64,000 bases of DNA from Taishania sp. (GCA_030150045.1 JASLGM010000039.1:153785-217784), one strand, 5' to 3'. Positions 52,100 through 61,829 are shown, counted from the first letter of the stretch. Notes: generated from the sequence alone by a model not told the origin. A program made the numbers and translations.

Positions 52100-53113
52100 A
52101 TGGTAAAAATTCGCGACATAGAATTGGGAGATTTCCCACTGCTTTTAGCTCCAATGGAGGACGTTAGTGACCCGCCATTTCGTGCGTTATGCAAGGAAAA
52201 TGGAGCTGACTTGATGTACACCGAATTCATTTCTTCAGAAGGATTGATTCGTGACGCAGCAAAAAGCGTTCAGAAGATGGATATTTTTGAATATGAACGT
52301 CCAATTGGCATTCAAATCTTTGGCTCTGAAATAGAATCCATGCGCCAATGTGCCGAAATCATTGAACGCGCGCAGCCTGACATCATAGACATCAACTACG
52401 GATGTCCCGTTAAAAAAGTAGCCTGTAAAGGTGCTGGAGCTGGTATTCTACAAGATGTACCAAAGATGGTTGCTATGACCAAAGCTATTGTTGATCAAGT
52501 GAAATTACCCGTTACTGTAAAAACGCGATTGGGCTGGGATGACGACACAAAATATGTGGTAGAAGTTGCAGAACGCTTACAAGACATTGGTATCGAAGCT
52601 ATTTCAATTCACGGTCGTACACGCAAACAAATGTACAAAGGTGAAGCAGACTGGACCTTAATTGGGGACGTTAAAAACAATCCTCGCATGCACATTCCTG
52701 TTTTTGGAAACGGAGACATTGACACTCCCGAAAAAGCAGTAGAATACAAGAATCGATATGGAGTTGACGGCGTTATGATTGGGCGAGCAAGCATCGGTTA
52801 CCCATGGATTTTTAACGAAATCAAACATTATATTGCAACAGGTCAGCACATGGATAAACCTGGAGTGATGGAGCGAGTAGCCGCAGCCAAAAGACATTTA
52901 GAAATGAGTGTAAAATGGAAAGGTGAAGCGCTAGGTGTAACAGAAATGAAACGTCACTACACCAATTATTTCAAAGGTATTTCTCATTTCAAAGATTACC
53001 GCATGAAATTAGTTACCTCTTTTGATCTGAATGAAATCATGGATATTTTAGCAGAAATAGAAGGGAAAGCAGATCAATTTTCCTTCGCTCAAAAGAACGA
53101 CATTCAATTATAA
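52100..53113 (+). CDS. dusB: tRNA-dihydrouridine synthase (DusB family)
   Basis: 337-residue FMN-dependent enzyme that reduces uridines in tRNA D-loops. The N-terminal block LLLAPMEDVSDPPFRALCKE binds FMN. The catalytic cysteine is in NYGCPVKKVACKGAGAGIL. The ISIHGRTRKQMYKGEADW and IPVFGNGDIDTPEKA blocks bind phosphate. The length suits DusB. A TTT-N19-TAACTTTG promoter ends 7 nt before the ATG (box 52085-52092). A strong terminator follows 10 nt after the stop. Confidence 0.95.
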   Translation: MVKIRDIELGDFPLLLAPMEDVSDPPFRALCKENGADLMYTEFISSEGLIRDAAKSVQKMDIFEYERPIGIQIFGSEIESMRQCAEIIERAQPDIIDINYGCPVKKVACKGAGAGILQDVPKMVAMTKAIVDQVKLPVTVKTRLGWDDDTKYVVEVAERLQDIGIEAISIHGRTRKQMYKGEADWTLIGDVKNNPRMHIPVFGNGDIDTPEKAVEYKNRYGVDGVMIGRASIGYPWIFNEIKHYIATGQHMDKPGVMERVAAAKRHLEMSVKWKGEALGVTEMKRHYTNYFKGISHFKDYRMKLVTSFDLNEIMDILAEIEGKADQFSFAQKNDIQL

Positions 53114-53123
53114 ATCATTAAAA

Positions 53124-53152
53124 AAAGGCTTCCAAATATGAAGCCTTTTTTT
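53124..53152. terminator. Bidirectional terminator after dusB
   Basis: AAAGGCTTC...GAAGCCTTT hairpin flanked by A and T runs, so it can serve both dusB and the broken minus-strand DUF805 gene. Confidence 0.88.
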
Positions 53153-53179
53153 AATGACGTACATTTCTTTTCTATTAAA

Positions 53180-53473
53180 TTACTCTTCTTTTGATGGTAA
53201 TCCAGCTAAAATAAGACTCACTCCGGGAAGAAAAAATAACCAAACGGAAAGCCCTGCATCGCGCAATCTTCTCATTCCAACACTAATAAAAGGTAACATC
53301 ATCGCACAGCGAAAAATAGTTGTGTATAGATCTCATCCATTCATTTTTATTTCAACATATTGGATACCTAGAGATAAAATAAGACAAACCAAGAAGAAAT
53401 ACCAAAACTCTTTGATTGATGCTTTTCCTTGGAAATTAAATGTGTTTTTTAACACGCGAAAGTAATAGTTCAT
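53180..53473 (-). pseudogene. DUF805 membrane protein gene interrupted by an in-frame TGA
   Basis: On the minus strand, reading from ATG at 53473, codons 1-46 give a DUF805 N-terminus (NYYFRVLKNTFNFQGKASIK, then EFWYFFLVCLILSLG). Codon 47 is TGA (53333-53335). The same frame then continues without further stops to TAA at 53180 and gives the DUF805 C-terminus: FISVGMRRLRDAGLSVWLFF and ILAGLPSKEE. The RRLRDAG block matches the RRLHDxG hallmark. The protein would have been 97 residues with transmembrane helices. One nonsense change therefore splits a small conserved gene; the alternatives are a sequencing error or a true readthrough. Confidence 0.72.
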
Positions 53474-53547
53474 AGTGCAATCATGTTTTCTAATAAAGTA
53501 CACATTTTCCATGATTTACACACTATAAATCCACAAAAAACAGAGTT

Positions 53548-53651
53548 GCGTTAGGGATAGCAGCGGCATCCTTTTGTGCGACGCAGTAAAACAAAAGATA
53601 CAGCGAAAAGCCCGACCTTTTCACTAACTAGACTTAGGGAAAGAAATACCT
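53548..53651 (+). repeat. Structured element B, copy 5 (right end degraded)
   Basis: 104-nt copy. The left part is canonical: GCGTTAGGGATAGCAGCGGC, left hairpin CTTTTGT/ACAAAAG, then AAGCCCGACC. The right hairpin is weaker (CTTTTC/GGGAAAG with a long loop) and the outer 3' strand reads AAATACC in place of AACGCCC, so the outer stem is broken. It stands alone in a divergent gap. Confidence 0.8.
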
Positions 53652-53807
53652 AAAGAAAACAATAACACCGAGTTAAAATAAGTTAAAAAAACCGTTAAAC
53701 TCTTTATACATAATATAATATCATAAATTAATCTTAGTTAATGTCAGTCATATTCTATTTTTAAGAATAATATTGAACATTTGACAAAACTATTAAACAC
53801 GTTAAAG

Positions 53808-54857
53808 ATGAAAACACTACACTATCACCTATTTATCTTTATTTCCCTCATCTCCTTCACTGCTTTAGCTGATGGAATTTGTAGAAATAGTAACATCTGT
53901 TGGTTGCCAGTCAACAATAATCCATGGTGGAAATACAAAGCAACAGCTAGAGTTAATTATTTAATGCTTCCAAGACAAGATGTAGGCCTTGCCTGCCCAG
54001 GCATGGGTACAGGAGGTTATGCTCATGCCCAAATAATGAATAATTGTGCTTGGCAGATAGCAACCAATAATTTTGGGAAATGGTACTTCTCAGGAAGCGT
54101 ATTTAAAAATAAAAGAATATGTGGTAGAGGTAATTCATATTCCGATTTATATCAAAAATATGTTACGGATAAATATGTTAATGAAACAGATAATGGAGAA
54201 GAAAAATCTACAATTAATGTATCTGAAACAATTTTTTTAGCTGAACGCGTACAAATCAACTCAGTAAAAGGAGAATTATCTCTCAATGATGATGCATTAT
54301 TCAGTTCATTCGAGATTGTTATGTGGCTTCCTTCATCTTCAGAAGATAGTATTTGGACAGAAAAGAATACTTTTTATAATGGCAAAATTCACTTTACGAA
54401 AGGAGTAATTAGTACATCAGGTGATTTTCCAAAAAATGCATTTCAACTAATTGAAGACAACCAAGGAAATATAAAATGCCTATTTGACTTAAAAATCACG
54501 ACCGAGTTACCGAAAGGAGTAAATGGTTTAACTGATTTAATTGAGGTTGTTGGTATTAGCGATGCAGGAGCATCTGTTGATGTAATGTTTGAAGAAGGAT
54601 TCTCTATATTTTGCAATATTTATCCTAATCCAACTACTCGTATTATAAACATAAAACTGAATACAACGAATTCTTTGAATGAGATAGTAATATATGATAA
54701 AGATGGAAATTTGTTAAAAAGCTTAACTCCTGAAATAAACAATTCAACTAAGACCTATTCTATAAGCATTGAAAATTCTCTTCCTCAAAAAAATCAATAC
54801 ATATTATACTTAAACACATTACAAGGGATATTAATTCGTAAAATAGAAATAGAGTAA
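53808..54857 (+). CDS. Secreted cysteine-rich protein with T9SS C-terminal sorting domain
   Basis: 349 residues from the ATG that starts the signal peptide (MKTLHYHLFIFISLISFTAL); an in-frame start 27 nt upstream is less likely. The N-terminal third has several cysteines and Trp/Asn-rich turns (ICWLPVNNNPWWKYKATARV). The end is a T9SS type A sorting domain: NIYPNPTTRIINIKLN, then IVIYDKDGNLLKSL and LYLNTLQGILIRKIEIE. Codon use is AT-rich. The outer-membrane beta-barrel gene follows 44 nt downstream on the same strand. Confidence 0.85.
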   Translation: MKTLHYHLFIFISLISFTALADGICRNSNICWLPVNNNPWWKYKATARVNYLMLPRQDVGLACPGMGTGGYAHAQIMNNCAWQIATNNFGKWYFSGSVFKNKRICGRGNSYSDLYQKYVTDKYVNETDNGEEKSTINVSETIFLAERVQINSVKGELSLNDDALFSSFEIVMWLPSSSEDSIWTEKNTFYNGKIHFTKGVISTSGDFPKNAFQLIEDNQGNIKCLFDLKITTELPKGVNGLTDLIEVVGISDAGASVDVMFEEGFSIFCNIYPNPTTRIINIKLNTTNSLNEIVIYDKDGNLLKSLTPEINNSTKTYSISIENSLPQKNQYILYLNTLQGILIRKIEIE

Positions 54858-54901
54858 CTTTCATTTATTTTATTAAGTAACAATTTACAAAACTAAAACT
54901 T

Positions 54902-55597
54902 ATGAAAAGACTATTATTCACTCTTTTACTCGTAGTCGGTTCGATACCTGTAAAAGCGCAATCTAAATTTAGCTATGCGCTTAGTGTAAATGCAAATACA
55001 ACTTTTCTCAATGGTACTCGTGGAGTTGAAGATCCGTTGGGTTTTTCTGGAAAAACACTGAATTTAGGATTTGGTATTGGTGGATTGATGCATTGGAAAA
55101 TGGCAACTCAATTTGACTTAGCTGCAGGGCTACAATTCGACTATTCAGGAATAGGATACAAATATTACAATACATTTAAGAAATATAGAGCTGGATATTT
55201 CCATATTCCTATTTCTGTTAAATTCAATATTCCATCTAAAACAAAGAATAATTTTTATATTGAATTGGGTACAAACATTCTTCTTTCATTGTCAAATGCG
55301 ACCTCCTATTCAAAGAATTTAGAGTCTAGTAAGTACATTCCTGAATTTGAATCTCACTCTCGTACACGAGCAGGAATTACTCCGCAGTTATTAGTCGGTA
55401 TAGGCTGGCGTTGCACCACTTTTAAGGGGCGAGTACTTGCATATAGTTTTATTTTTAATAACGGTTTTGTCCCCGTTACCCAAGTGGAAGTGATGAATAA
55501 AACTGAAAACATAAGAAGCGTATTCAATTCTAATAACACACAATTAAAATTTCAATTTAATTGGTTCTTTAAAGACAAAGTAAAAGCGCAATCTTAA
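54902..55597 (+). CDS. Outer-membrane beta-barrel protein (PorT-like)
   Basis: 231 residues. Signal peptide MKRLLFTLLLVVGSIPVKAQ. The mature protein is a series of amphipathic beta strands with aromatic ends (LGFGIGGLMHWKMATQFDLA, AGLQFDYSGIGYKYYNT, YFHIPISVKFNIPSKTKNNF) and ends FQFNWFFKDKVKAQS. This is the 'outer membrane protein beta-barrel' group common in Bacteroidota. The assignment is by pattern. Its placement right after a T9SS cargo gene suggests, but does not prove, a link. Confidence 0.78.
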   Translation: MKRLLFTLLLVVGSIPVKAQSKFSYALSVNANTTFLNGTRGVEDPLGFSGKTLNLGFGIGGLMHWKMATQFDLAAGLQFDYSGIGYKYYNTFKKYRAGYFHIPISVKFNIPSKTKNNFYIELGTNILLSLSNATSYSKNLESSKYIPEFESHSRTRAGITPQLLVGIGWRCTTFKGRVLAYSFIFNNGFVPVTQVEVMNKTENIRSVFNSNNTQLKFQFNWFFKDKVKAQS

Positions 55598-55767
55598 CGA
55601 AAGATTTTACGCATAAGTTTAGTGCATGATAAGATTGTAGAAGTGAGAGTGTCAATTTTAGATAATGTTCTTTTGGTTAAAAAATGCTCTTTTTTGTTCC
55701 TTCGTCGTAACAAAAAGTAGCATTTCATTATTAGTTTGTACATTTAGGCAATTCAATCAAAAAAATT

Positions 55768-57816
55768 ATGCAACGTTATCAAAACTATGTTCAAGGTCAA
55801 TGGATTGACGGAGAAGGTGTAGAAACGAATTTATACAACGCTATTACTGGCGAGCAATTTGGGACATGTTCTTCCAAAGGCTTGGACTTTGAAGGCATTT
55901 TAAACTACGGTCGTAAAACGGGTGGAGCTATCTTGCGCAAAATGACATTCCAAGAAAGAGGTCGTATGCTAAAAGCGTTGGCGATGCACTTGATGGAACG
56001 CAAGGAAAAGTACTATCAGGTTTCGGCATGGTCTGGCGCTACTCGTGTAGATTCTTGGATCGATATCGAAGGTGGAATCGGGAATTTATTTGCCAATGCA
56101 TCTTTACGTCGTCAATTCCCTGATTTACCATTTTATGTAGATGGGGCAACAGTTCCCTTATCAAAAGGAGGTTCGTTTATTGGCCACCACATCATGGTTC
56201 CCAAAGATGGTGTTGCCGTACATATCAATGCCTTTAACTTCCCGGTTTGGGGAATGCTAGAAAAAATTGGAGTGAACTTAATGGCGGGTGTCCCAGCCGT
56301 AGTTAAGCCTTCGGAATACACCTGTTATTTAACAGAAGTAGTAGTACGTGACATCATTGAATCAAAAATTTTACCAGAAGGCGCTTTGCAATTGGTGGTA
56401 GGTCTAGGTCGAGGAATCATTGACCATGTGCAACACTCGGATATTGTAACCTTTACGGGTTCCGCTCACACAGGAAATACGCTACGCACAAACCCCAGAA
56501 TTCTTTCTGAAAACGTGATGTTCAACTTAGAAGCAGATTCATTAAACGCTTCTATCTTAGGAGAAAAAGCTCTTCCTGGCACTGCTGAATTTGACCTTTT
56601 TATTAAAGAAGTTACCAAAGAAATCACGATAAAATCAGGACAAAAATGTACGTCAGTTCGTCGTGTCATTGTTCCTGAAAACTTAATTGACGAAGTACAA
56701 ACAGCCCTTTCAAAGCGTTTGGCTTCAACAGTTATTGGAGATCCATCAGTTGAAGGCGTGCGCATGGGTGCGTTGGCTACACAAATGCAAGTAGATCGGG
56801 TAAAGGAAAACATTGCTTTATTACAACAATCGCAACACATTGTTTACGGTGATGTAAATGAATTTGAAGTGGTTGGAGCATGCAAAGAAAAAGGAGCGTT
56901 TATTTCTCCTATTTTATTCCGTAATGATGATCCTTTCCACAAGACAGCTGTACATGAAATAGAATGTTTTGGTCCTGTATCGACCATTATGCCTTATAAA
57001 AACTTAGAGGATGCCATTGAGTTAGCAAGAATGGGTAAAGGTTCATTGGTTTCTTCTATCGTTACCCCTTGTGACAAAGAAGCAACAGATTACGTACTTG
57101 GTGCGGCAACAATGCATGGCCGTATCTTGGTGCTGAACGAACAATGTGCGAAAGAAAACACAGGTCATGGTTCTCCTATGCCTTTGTTAACACATGGTGG
57201 TCCGGGCCGTGCTGGTGGCGGTGAAGAAATGGGGGGTAAACGAGGAATCATGCACTACTTACAACGTACAGCCATTCAAGGTCACCCCACAACGATTACA
57301 GCCATTACCCAACAATTCCAAGTTGGTGCAGCACAACCAGAGGCAGACCCTCATTTATTCCGTCAACATTTTGAAGATTTAGTTGTCGGCCATACGGTTT
57401 TCACCCATAAACACACGGTTTCCGAAGCGGACATCATTAACTTCGCTAATGTTTCTGGAGATAACTTCTATGCTCACGTAGATGCCACTTCTTTGGAAGG
57501 AACACTATTCGAAAGAAGAGTGGCGCACGGTTACTTTGTTCTCTCGAAAGCTGCCGGTATGTTTGTTGACCCTAAAAAAGGCCCCGTTCTCTTGAATTAT
57601 GGTATTGACGAAGCACGCTTCACAAAACCTGTCTATCCAGGATCAACAATTGGCGTACGCTTCACTGTTAAAGAAAAAATCGACCAAGAAAAACGAAACG
57701 ACGAAGACATCGCGAAAGGAATCGTTAAATTCTTAGTTGACATTTATGATGAAACAGGAGAAACGGTTGGAATCGCTACCATTTTAACGATGGTAAAGAA
57801 AAGAAATCAAGATTAA
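55768..57816 (+). CDS. paaZ: PaaZ-like bifunctional aldehyde dehydrogenase / enoyl-CoA hydratase
   Basis: 682 residues. The N-terminal aldehyde dehydrogenase (about 1-525) has the catalytic Glu near 255 (FNLEADSLN) and Cys near 294 (SGQKCTSVRR). The C-terminal MaoC-type hotdog domain (about 545-675) has NVSGDNFYAHVDAT, then RVAHGYFVLSKAAG. In phenylacetate breakdown PaaZ opens the oxepin-CoA ring and oxidises the resulting aldehyde. No other paa gene is in the window, so the pathway context is missing and a different CoA-thioester substrate is possible. A strong terminator follows. Confidence 0.92.
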   Translation: MQRYQNYVQGQWIDGEGVETNLYNAITGEQFGTCSSKGLDFEGILNYGRKTGGAILRKMTFQERGRMLKALAMHLMERKEKYYQVSAWSGATRVDSWIDIEGGIGNLFANASLRRQFPDLPFYVDGATVPLSKGGSFIGHHIMVPKDGVAVHINAFNFPVWGMLEKIGVNLMAGVPAVVKPSEYTCYLTEVVVRDIIESKILPEGALQLVVGLGRGIIDHVQHSDIVTFTGSAHTGNTLRTNPRILSENVMFNLEADSLNASILGEKALPGTAEFDLFIKEVTKEITIKSGQKCTSVRRVIVPENLIDEVQTALSKRLASTVIGDPSVEGVRMGALATQMQVDRVKENIALLQQSQHIVYGDVNEFEVVGACKEKGAFISPILFRNDDPFHKTAVHEIECFGPVSTIMPYKNLEDAIELARMGKGSLVSSIVTPCDKEATDYVLGAATMHGRILVLNEQCAKENTGHGSPMPLLTHGGPGRAGGGEEMGGKRGIMHYLQRTAIQGHPTTITAITQQFQVGAAQPEADPHLFRQHFEDLVVGHTVFTHKHTVSEADIINFANVSGDNFYAHVDATSLEGTLFERRVAHGYFVLSKAAGMFVDPKKGPVLLNYGIDEARFTKPVYPGSTIGVRFTVKEKIDQEKRNDEDIAKGIVKFLVDIYDETGETVGIATILTMVKKRNQD

Positions 57817-57823
57817 TACATTA

Positions 57824-57853
57824 GTTAAAAGCCACCTCTGGGTGGCTTTTAAC
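57824..57853. terminator. Bidirectional terminator between paaZ and the efflux operon
   Basis: GTTAAAAGCCACC/GGTGGCTTTTAAC, a perfect 13-bp stem with a 4-nt loop, between convergent genes. It closes both transcripts. Confidence 0.88.
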
Positions 57854-57854
57854 T

Positions 57855-59441
57855 TTATACTGGTGCTACTTTCATCTCCCGCCATTTCTCGTATCTATTC
57901 TTCAAGGCTGGTGCCAACAACACAAACAAAATCATTCCACCACTGGTTATCATCATGTATTCGTAATAATCCATATTACTTCGGATTTGCGTTTGCTTTA
58001 CCACAGTTTGATACAAATTTTTGACGCTTGCTTTTTGCACATTTGCCATCATACCGCGATCCGAAAACACCTGACTACGCAGTGCTAGCTGCTGCCTAAC
58101 AACAGGATTGTCGGCCGTCAGGTGGTCACGGAACACTTGAAAATGTTCACTTTTATGTCCCAATTCAAAATAATTAATAATCGCAATGGAAGAAACAAAC
58201 CCTAAGAATCGTATGCCCAAACAAAAGGCGGCAGCCGAAATGCTAAAATGTTCTTTTACTGTAGAGATGACAAACAAAATAGTAGGAACCATTAACAACC
58301 CTACACCAACGCCGTGAGCAATTAACGGGATCCAAAATACTTGCCTGTTTCCATAATTCTCAAAACGATAGAACATCATACTGTGAAATAAAAGCAAGCT
58401 GGAAAATCCACAAATCCAGATGTATTTAATGGGTACATTTCGCAAAGTCCAACGTGCAGCTATGCTCACTCCTATAATGATTCCGACAATGTTTACCACA
58501 TTCCAATAAGACAGGTGTTCTGGATCTAACCCAAAGACACTGGTAAAATGCTGCTGGGTAAGTTGAATGGAGAAACGTTCAATGTACAAAACAAACAAAA
58601 CGGTTATTCCTATCCAATATCTTTTACTTTTAAAAACATCTAGATGTAAATAAACGCGTTTTAAGTGTTTTTGTCGCCATTTAAAAAGTAGAAATGCTAC
58701 AAGTGCAATTGTGAAACACATGCTGATTCTAAAAGAAGTAAACCAATAATTTTCTTGACCAAATACAGCAGCATAACCTATGCTAACAAAAATAGCACTA
58801 AAGAAAATAAAACTCCCCCAATCGATAGCTCGTAAAGGATAAGGACGTTCATGTCTTACGTTTTTCATTAAAAACACAATAAGTATAAGTCCGGGGATGA
58901 AGCTAAACGCCGCAAAAGCATAAAGCATTTGAAAATTAATATCGTCTAGAAAAGAAGAGAAAATCAAATTGTTAAAAGGTGAACTAACCAACAGTAAACC
59001 AAAAAAAACTGAATATCCGCTTACTTTTGCCTTCGACGACTCCATTCGAGAAAAAATCATGGACATCGATAAGTTCACTGCGCTGGCAAACAGCATCCCT
59101 TGAATAAATCGCAAAGGAAAAACCCAAGTAACATCTGTTATTCCATACATCAATATACAATTGAACATCTGCAAGGCATGAAATAAAATGTAATAGGTTT
59201 TTATTGGAAAAAAGCGAAAAAAGCGCCTTTCTAGAATATATGAACCTACAAATCTTGCATAAAAGAGCACAATCAGAAATTGGGCATCATTAGGTTGACA
59301 ACCATAAAATCCTGCTGTAGCTTGTAAATTAATTCCAGGCAAGAAAAACAACATCATGCTGGGCATCAAACAACTGAACAAGGTCGCGCGAATCAGCCAC
59401 TCTGGCACCCATGACTGAAAGGATTTCGAAAGCTCGTTCAT
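57855..59441 (-). CDS. MFS efflux transporter (EmrB-like)
   Basis: 528 residues from MNELSKSFQSWVPEWLIRAT, which begins 1 nt after the upstream stop codon. About 14 transmembrane segments, as in the DHA2 drug-efflux subfamily. The conserved loop near YILERRFF takes the place of the usual MFS motif A. It is the last gene of a TolC-HlyD-MFS operon, which would form a tripartite pump across both membranes, and lies 1 nt downstream of the HlyD gene. The substrate is unknown. Confidence 0.88.
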   Translation of the reverse strand: MNELSKSFQSWVPEWLIRATLFSCLMPSMMLFFLPGINLQATAGFYGCQPNDAQFLIVLFYARFVGSYILERRFFRFFPIKTYYILFHALQMFNCILMYGITDVTWVFPLRFIQGMLFASAVNLSMSMIFSRMESSKAKVSGYSVFFGLLLVSSPFNNLIFSSFLDDINFQMLYAFAAFSFIPGLILIVFLMKNVRHERPYPLRAIDWGSFIFFSAIFVSIGYAAVFGQENYWFTSFRISMCFTIALVAFLLFKWRQKHLKRVYLHLDVFKSKRYWIGITVLFVLYIERFSIQLTQQHFTSVFGLDPEHLSYWNVVNIVGIIIGVSIAARWTLRNVPIKYIWICGFSSLLLFHSMMFYRFENYGNRQVFWIPLIAHGVGVGLLMVPTILFVISTVKEHFSISAAAFCLGIRFLGFVSSIAIINYFELGHKSEHFQVFRDHLTADNPVVRQQLALRSQVFSDRGMMANVQKASVKNLYQTVVKQTQIRSNMDYYEYMMITSGGMILFVLLAPALKNRYEKWREMKVAPV

Positions 59442-59442
59442 C

Positions 59443-60498
59443 TTATTTTTTGGGAATCCAAACGTTGACATTCATTCCTGAACGCAACAATAATTTTGCT
59501 TCTTGATCTACTAATTCTATACGGACAGGAATCCTTTGTACAATTTTCACATAGTTTCCTGTGGCGTTATCTGGAGGAAGTAAACTAAACGCAGATCCCG
59601 TTGCCGGTGCTAAGGAAATAACTTTTCCCGTAAACGTACGGTCTGGAAAAGCATCTGCTACAATTTCCACCTTATCATTCACTTGAATATTTCGCACTTG
59701 CGTTTCTTTATAGTTAGCAATAACCCATGTAGGGGTCTCATCATTTACGAGAAAACCTAATACCTCACCAGCATTTATCATCTGTCCGACTTCAATGTTT
59801 CGTTTTCCCATTCGCCCGGTGTATGGTGCAAGAATTACCGTGTAATCCACATCTAAATTTCTTCTTCCGATAACCGCTGAAAGACGTTCTTTTTCGGCAT
59901 TGAACACTCCTTTTTTCACTTCTAAATCTTCATATAAAGCTTTGCCTGCTTGTAGTTCTCTCTCCAACGCAAGTAAATCATTTTTCATAACCTCAAGCTC
60001 TGCCAATACTTCTTCCATTTTTTGAGAAGTAGATGATTGTTGTTCATACAATTTTTTATAACGATCAAATTCCAACCCTTGCTTCCATACTTTTGCTTTT
60101 TGGGCATTTATTTTTTGTTCGAGCACCTCATTTGAAAACGTCTGTACTTTTTTCTGACTTTCTAACACCTGAATATTTGCCTTTTCGCGGTTCATTGCTG
60201 CTAATTGCTGCGCTTCTTCAAACTGATATTCCTGCGCATCAATAACCAAAAGTGTGTCGCCTTTATGCACAACCTGGTTGTCTACAAAATGTACACCCAC
60301 AATATAACCGCCTACTCTAGCAATGACTGGGTTGATATAAGCAGTTACCTGCGCATCATTCGTGTATTCATAATTGATGTTTTCCACCGATTTTTTGATT
60401 CCCCAAATCGCTAAAATGATCACAATAACAAGTGCAAATCCGTTGGTGATACGTGTAATCGTACGGTCACTCATTTTCCATTTCACCTTCCATTTCAT
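59443..60498 (-). CDS. HlyD/EmrA-family periplasmic adaptor of the efflux pump
   Basis: 351 residues. One N-terminal membrane anchor (about 14-35: ITNGFALVIVIILAIWGI). The lipoyl-like block EYTNDAQVTAYINPVIARVG opens the biotinyl-lipoyl domain, then comes a long coiled-coil hairpin (about 85-210), and the second half-lipoyl motif is ILAPYTGRMGKRNIEVGQMI. The beta-barrel domain has ANYKETQVRNIQVNDKVEIV and AFPDRTFTGKVISLAP. It links the inner-membrane MFS protein to the TolC channel. It overlaps the TolC stop by 4 nt (ATGA). Confidence 0.92.
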   Translation of the reverse strand: MKWKVKWKMSDRTITRITNGFALVIVIILAIWGIKKSVENINYEYTNDAQVTAYINPVIARVGGYIVGVHFVDNQVVHKGDTLLVIDAQEYQFEEAQQLAAMNREKANIQVLESQKKVQTFSNEVLEQKINAQKAKVWKQGLEFDRYKKLYEQQSSTSQKMEEVLAELEVMKNDLLALERELQAGKALYEDLEVKKGVFNAEKERLSAVIGRRNLDVDYTVILAPYTGRMGKRNIEVGQMINAGEVLGFLVNDETPTWVIANYKETQVRNIQVNDKVEIVADAFPDRTFTGKVISLAPATGSAFSLLPPDNATGNYVKIVQRIPVRIELVDQEAKLLLRSGMNVNVWIPKK

Positions 60499-61808
60499 AG
60501 CGTTCCTTTTAAATATTCAATTTGATAATAATGATGTTGTTGATTGATCTTTGTTGCTTCCCACTCAAATTTGCTTTTCAATACTTGCATATTGGCGTCT
60601 AACAAATCAGTAATTAAAGCAGCAGATTGGAAATAATTGTCTTTAATAATTCGCAAATTCTCTTGGCTTAACAGTATGTTCTTTTTACAAATCACCTCTT
60701 TTTCTTTCGCTTCCTGATAATCCAACTGCGCAGCTAACAACTGATTGCGGAGGTCATCGGTTTCGAACAAATGTTTCTCCTCTTCTTTTAAAATCTCCAC
60801 CTTTCCCTTTTCAACCTCCGCTTTGCGCAAGTACCAATTTGAAATCGGAACTTTCAACTTCAATCCCGCAAGTCCTAATGTGTACCACGCATTGTTGTAG
60901 GGATATAAAAAAATCTGTGGATTAGCAAATGTGAAGTTTCCTTCTAAACTCAATTGAGGTAATTGTGAAGCACGTGTTTTTCTTAATTCCGCCTCGGCAA
61001 TACGTTTACCAAACGCTGTCCTCTTTAGATCAAACGCCTGTGTGTGAAGGGTTTCAAAATTAGCAGCAAAAGACGACACACTTTGCTGAACTAGCGAAGC
61101 TGAAGGTCGAATAATCACTTGAGGATCTTTACCAGTTAATAGTGCAATTTGTTGACTGTATTTAACGATTGCATTATTCATTTCCACCAAAGCAAACTCA
61201 CGCTTTGACAACTCTAATTCAACCCGTAACACATCGCTATGTAACACAACTCCGTTATCAAACAAATCTTTTATTTCCTTTAATTGTTTATTTTGATCTT
61301 CTACATCCTCTAGCAATACAGTTTTCAGAATATAAGTTTGTTGTAAATCAAGAAAAGCAAAACACACTTCTAACTTGGTTTTGGAAAGCGTTTGTTGAAC
61401 GTTAAGCATCCCCAATTCCTTCTTGATTTGCGCTTCCTTTATATTCCATGCATTCCAACTTCCCTTATAGAGGTTCAAATAGAAATCTGCCCCTGTATTA
61501 TATAACAAATGAATGACTTCATGTTGCGACGGTTGTTGAAAAAGTCCATTGTCAAAAATGGACATATTTGTAGCGTAATCTATACTTCCACGCGCAGACA
61601 ACTCCGGCAACCTTTCCAGTTTAGCAGTCTGTACGTCAGCCTCATTCATACGCAAGTTTAATTGTGCTAATTTTACTTGTCTACTATTACCCTCAACTGC
61701 TTGTAAAAGGGTGCTTAAATCGACTGTTAAAGAATCTTGTGCATGGCAAAACGATGCGGTAGAAAGCAACGTTAGCACAAAAACCCCTCTTATTAATTTA
61801 CTTTTCAT
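60495..61808 (-). CDS. TolC family outer-membrane efflux channel
   Basis: 437 residues. Signal peptide MKSKLIRGVFVLTLLSTASFCHA. The mature part has the two-fold helical pattern of TolC proteins: NLRMNEADVQTAKLERLPEL in the first half and RKTRASQLPQLSLEGNFTFA in the second, plus the closing region QSAALITDLLDANMQVLKSK. It forms the outer-membrane duct of the pump. It is first of a three-gene operon, with its promoter box TACTTTTG at 61830-61837 on the minus strand, divergent from the AraC regulator. Confidence 0.92.
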   Translation of the reverse strand: MKSKLIRGVFVLTLLSTASFCHAQDSLTVDLSTLLQAVEGNSRQVKLAQLNLRMNEADVQTAKLERLPELSARGSIDYATNMSIFDNGLFQQPSQHEVIHLLYNTGADFYLNLYKGSWNAWNIKEAQIKKELGMLNVQQTLSKTKLEVCFAFLDLQQTYILKTVLLEDVEDQNKQLKEIKDLFDNGVVLHSDVLRVELELSKREFALVEMNNAIVKYSQQIALLTGKDPQVIIRPSASLVQQSVSSFAANFETLHTQAFDLKRTAFGKRIAEAELRKTRASQLPQLSLEGNFTFANPQIFLYPYNNAWYTLGLAGLKLKVPISNWYLRKAEVEKGKVEILKEEEKHLFETDDLRNQLLAAQLDYQEAKEKEVICKKNILLSQENLRIIKDNYFQSAALITDLLDANMQVLKSKFEWEATKINQQHHYYQIEYLKGTL

Positions 61809-61829
61809 TTTACATTAAAAACCAGAGAA

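Noticed and set aside
53154..53465. Plus-strand ORF of 103 codons after dusB
   Set aside because: It is antisense to the DUF805 pseudogene, whose translation has family motifs while this one has none.
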